DNA from: Labilibaculum manganireducens
Lineage (GTDB): Bacteria; Bacteroidota; Bacteroidia; Bacteroidales; Marinifilaceae
NCBI RefSeq assembly: GCF_002843385.1
Contig: NZ_MVDE01000005.1
Location: forward strand, 62,001-126,000
Direction of reading: 5' to 3'
Length of the DNA: 64,000 nt
Position numbers and translations under genes: made by a program. Positions within the stretch are counted from its first letter, which is position 1; every line of letters begins with the position of its first letter. Of this stretch, positions 63,939-64,000 are shown piece after piece. A model generated the notes under the pieces. The model had not been told where the DNA came from. It did no database searches and worked only from the letters and a program-made list of their open reading frames with translations.

Positions 63939-64000
63939 TTATCGTTTTTGATTGAAATAGAAAATTTCATTCATTGGCAAGCGATACTTTTCGGCCAAAT
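63939..64000 (-). CDS. C-terminal end of an unidentified upstream gene (partial)
   Basis: The minus-strand frame entering from the right edge reads LAEKYRLPMNEIFYFNQKR and stops at 63939-63941, one base before the glycosyltransferase ATG (TAA-G-ATG). The tight spacing shows an operon with the glycosyltransferase. Too little is visible to name it. Confidence 0.65.
   Translation of the reverse strand, partial: LAEKYRLPMNEIFYFNQKR

Overview
The window is AT-rich DNA from a member of the Bacteroidota, probably a marine Marinilabiliales or Marinifilaceae-type anaerobe or facultative anaerobe. This placement is inferred from gene content and not tested by phylogeny. The evidence is promoters of the TTG-N19..21-TAnnTTTG type, few Shine-Dalgarno sites, a TamL-type Omp85 lipoprotein, the type IX secretion gene porT beside ubiE, DUF3467 next to rpoC, and several outer-membrane beta-barrel proteins.

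Positions 1-49100 are mostly core chromosome. On the minus strand lies an etfB-etfA-acyl-CoA dehydrogenase electron-transfer operon, with a CstA transporter on the plus strand. A long minus-strand information-processing block follows: tRNA-Thr/Tyr/Gly/Thr, tuf, tRNA-Trp, secE, nusG, rplK, rplA, rplJ, rplL, rpoB, rpoC, DUF3467. Upstream of it are rpsU, a XerC-like recombinase and hpf. Next come an HHH protein, a sodium symporter, fbaA, tamL, an rRNA-type SpoU methyltransferase, an FAD oxidoreductase, porT, ubiE, a short-type purL, two NAD(P)-binding proteins, a large hybrid histidine kinase, a second Omp85 protein, gapA, acnB, a LuxC-like acyl-CoA reductase and miaA.

Positions 48400-64000 are accessory and hold the most interesting material: a two-component-controlled peptide natural-product (RiPP-like) island. 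A divergent histidine kinase/response regulator pair faces a promoter region carrying helically phased TTAG/CTAA boxes. Downstream are three small double-glycine-leader peptides, two of them with five-cysteine cores. Each Cys-rich precursor is followed by a hairpin and then by a radical SAM/SPASM maturase. An outer-membrane beta-barrel protein, a helical protein of unknown function and an S41 peptidase complete the set.

The same promoter module, a decayed leader peptide (GG changed to SD, ATG lost), the 3' end of the outer-membrane gene and the 3' end of a glycosyltransferase gene all occur a second time at 59200-62930. The simplest reading is an old tandem duplication of [promoter - leader peptide - barrel protein - glycosyltransferase 3' end]. 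In the second unit the maturases are absent, and a DUF4377 lipoprotein, an astacin-type metallopeptidase and another lipoprotein stand behind the copied promoter. REP-like palindromic repeats sit at or near the edges of both units. No C39 peptidase/ABC exporter is visible, so leader removal and export remain unexplained within this window.
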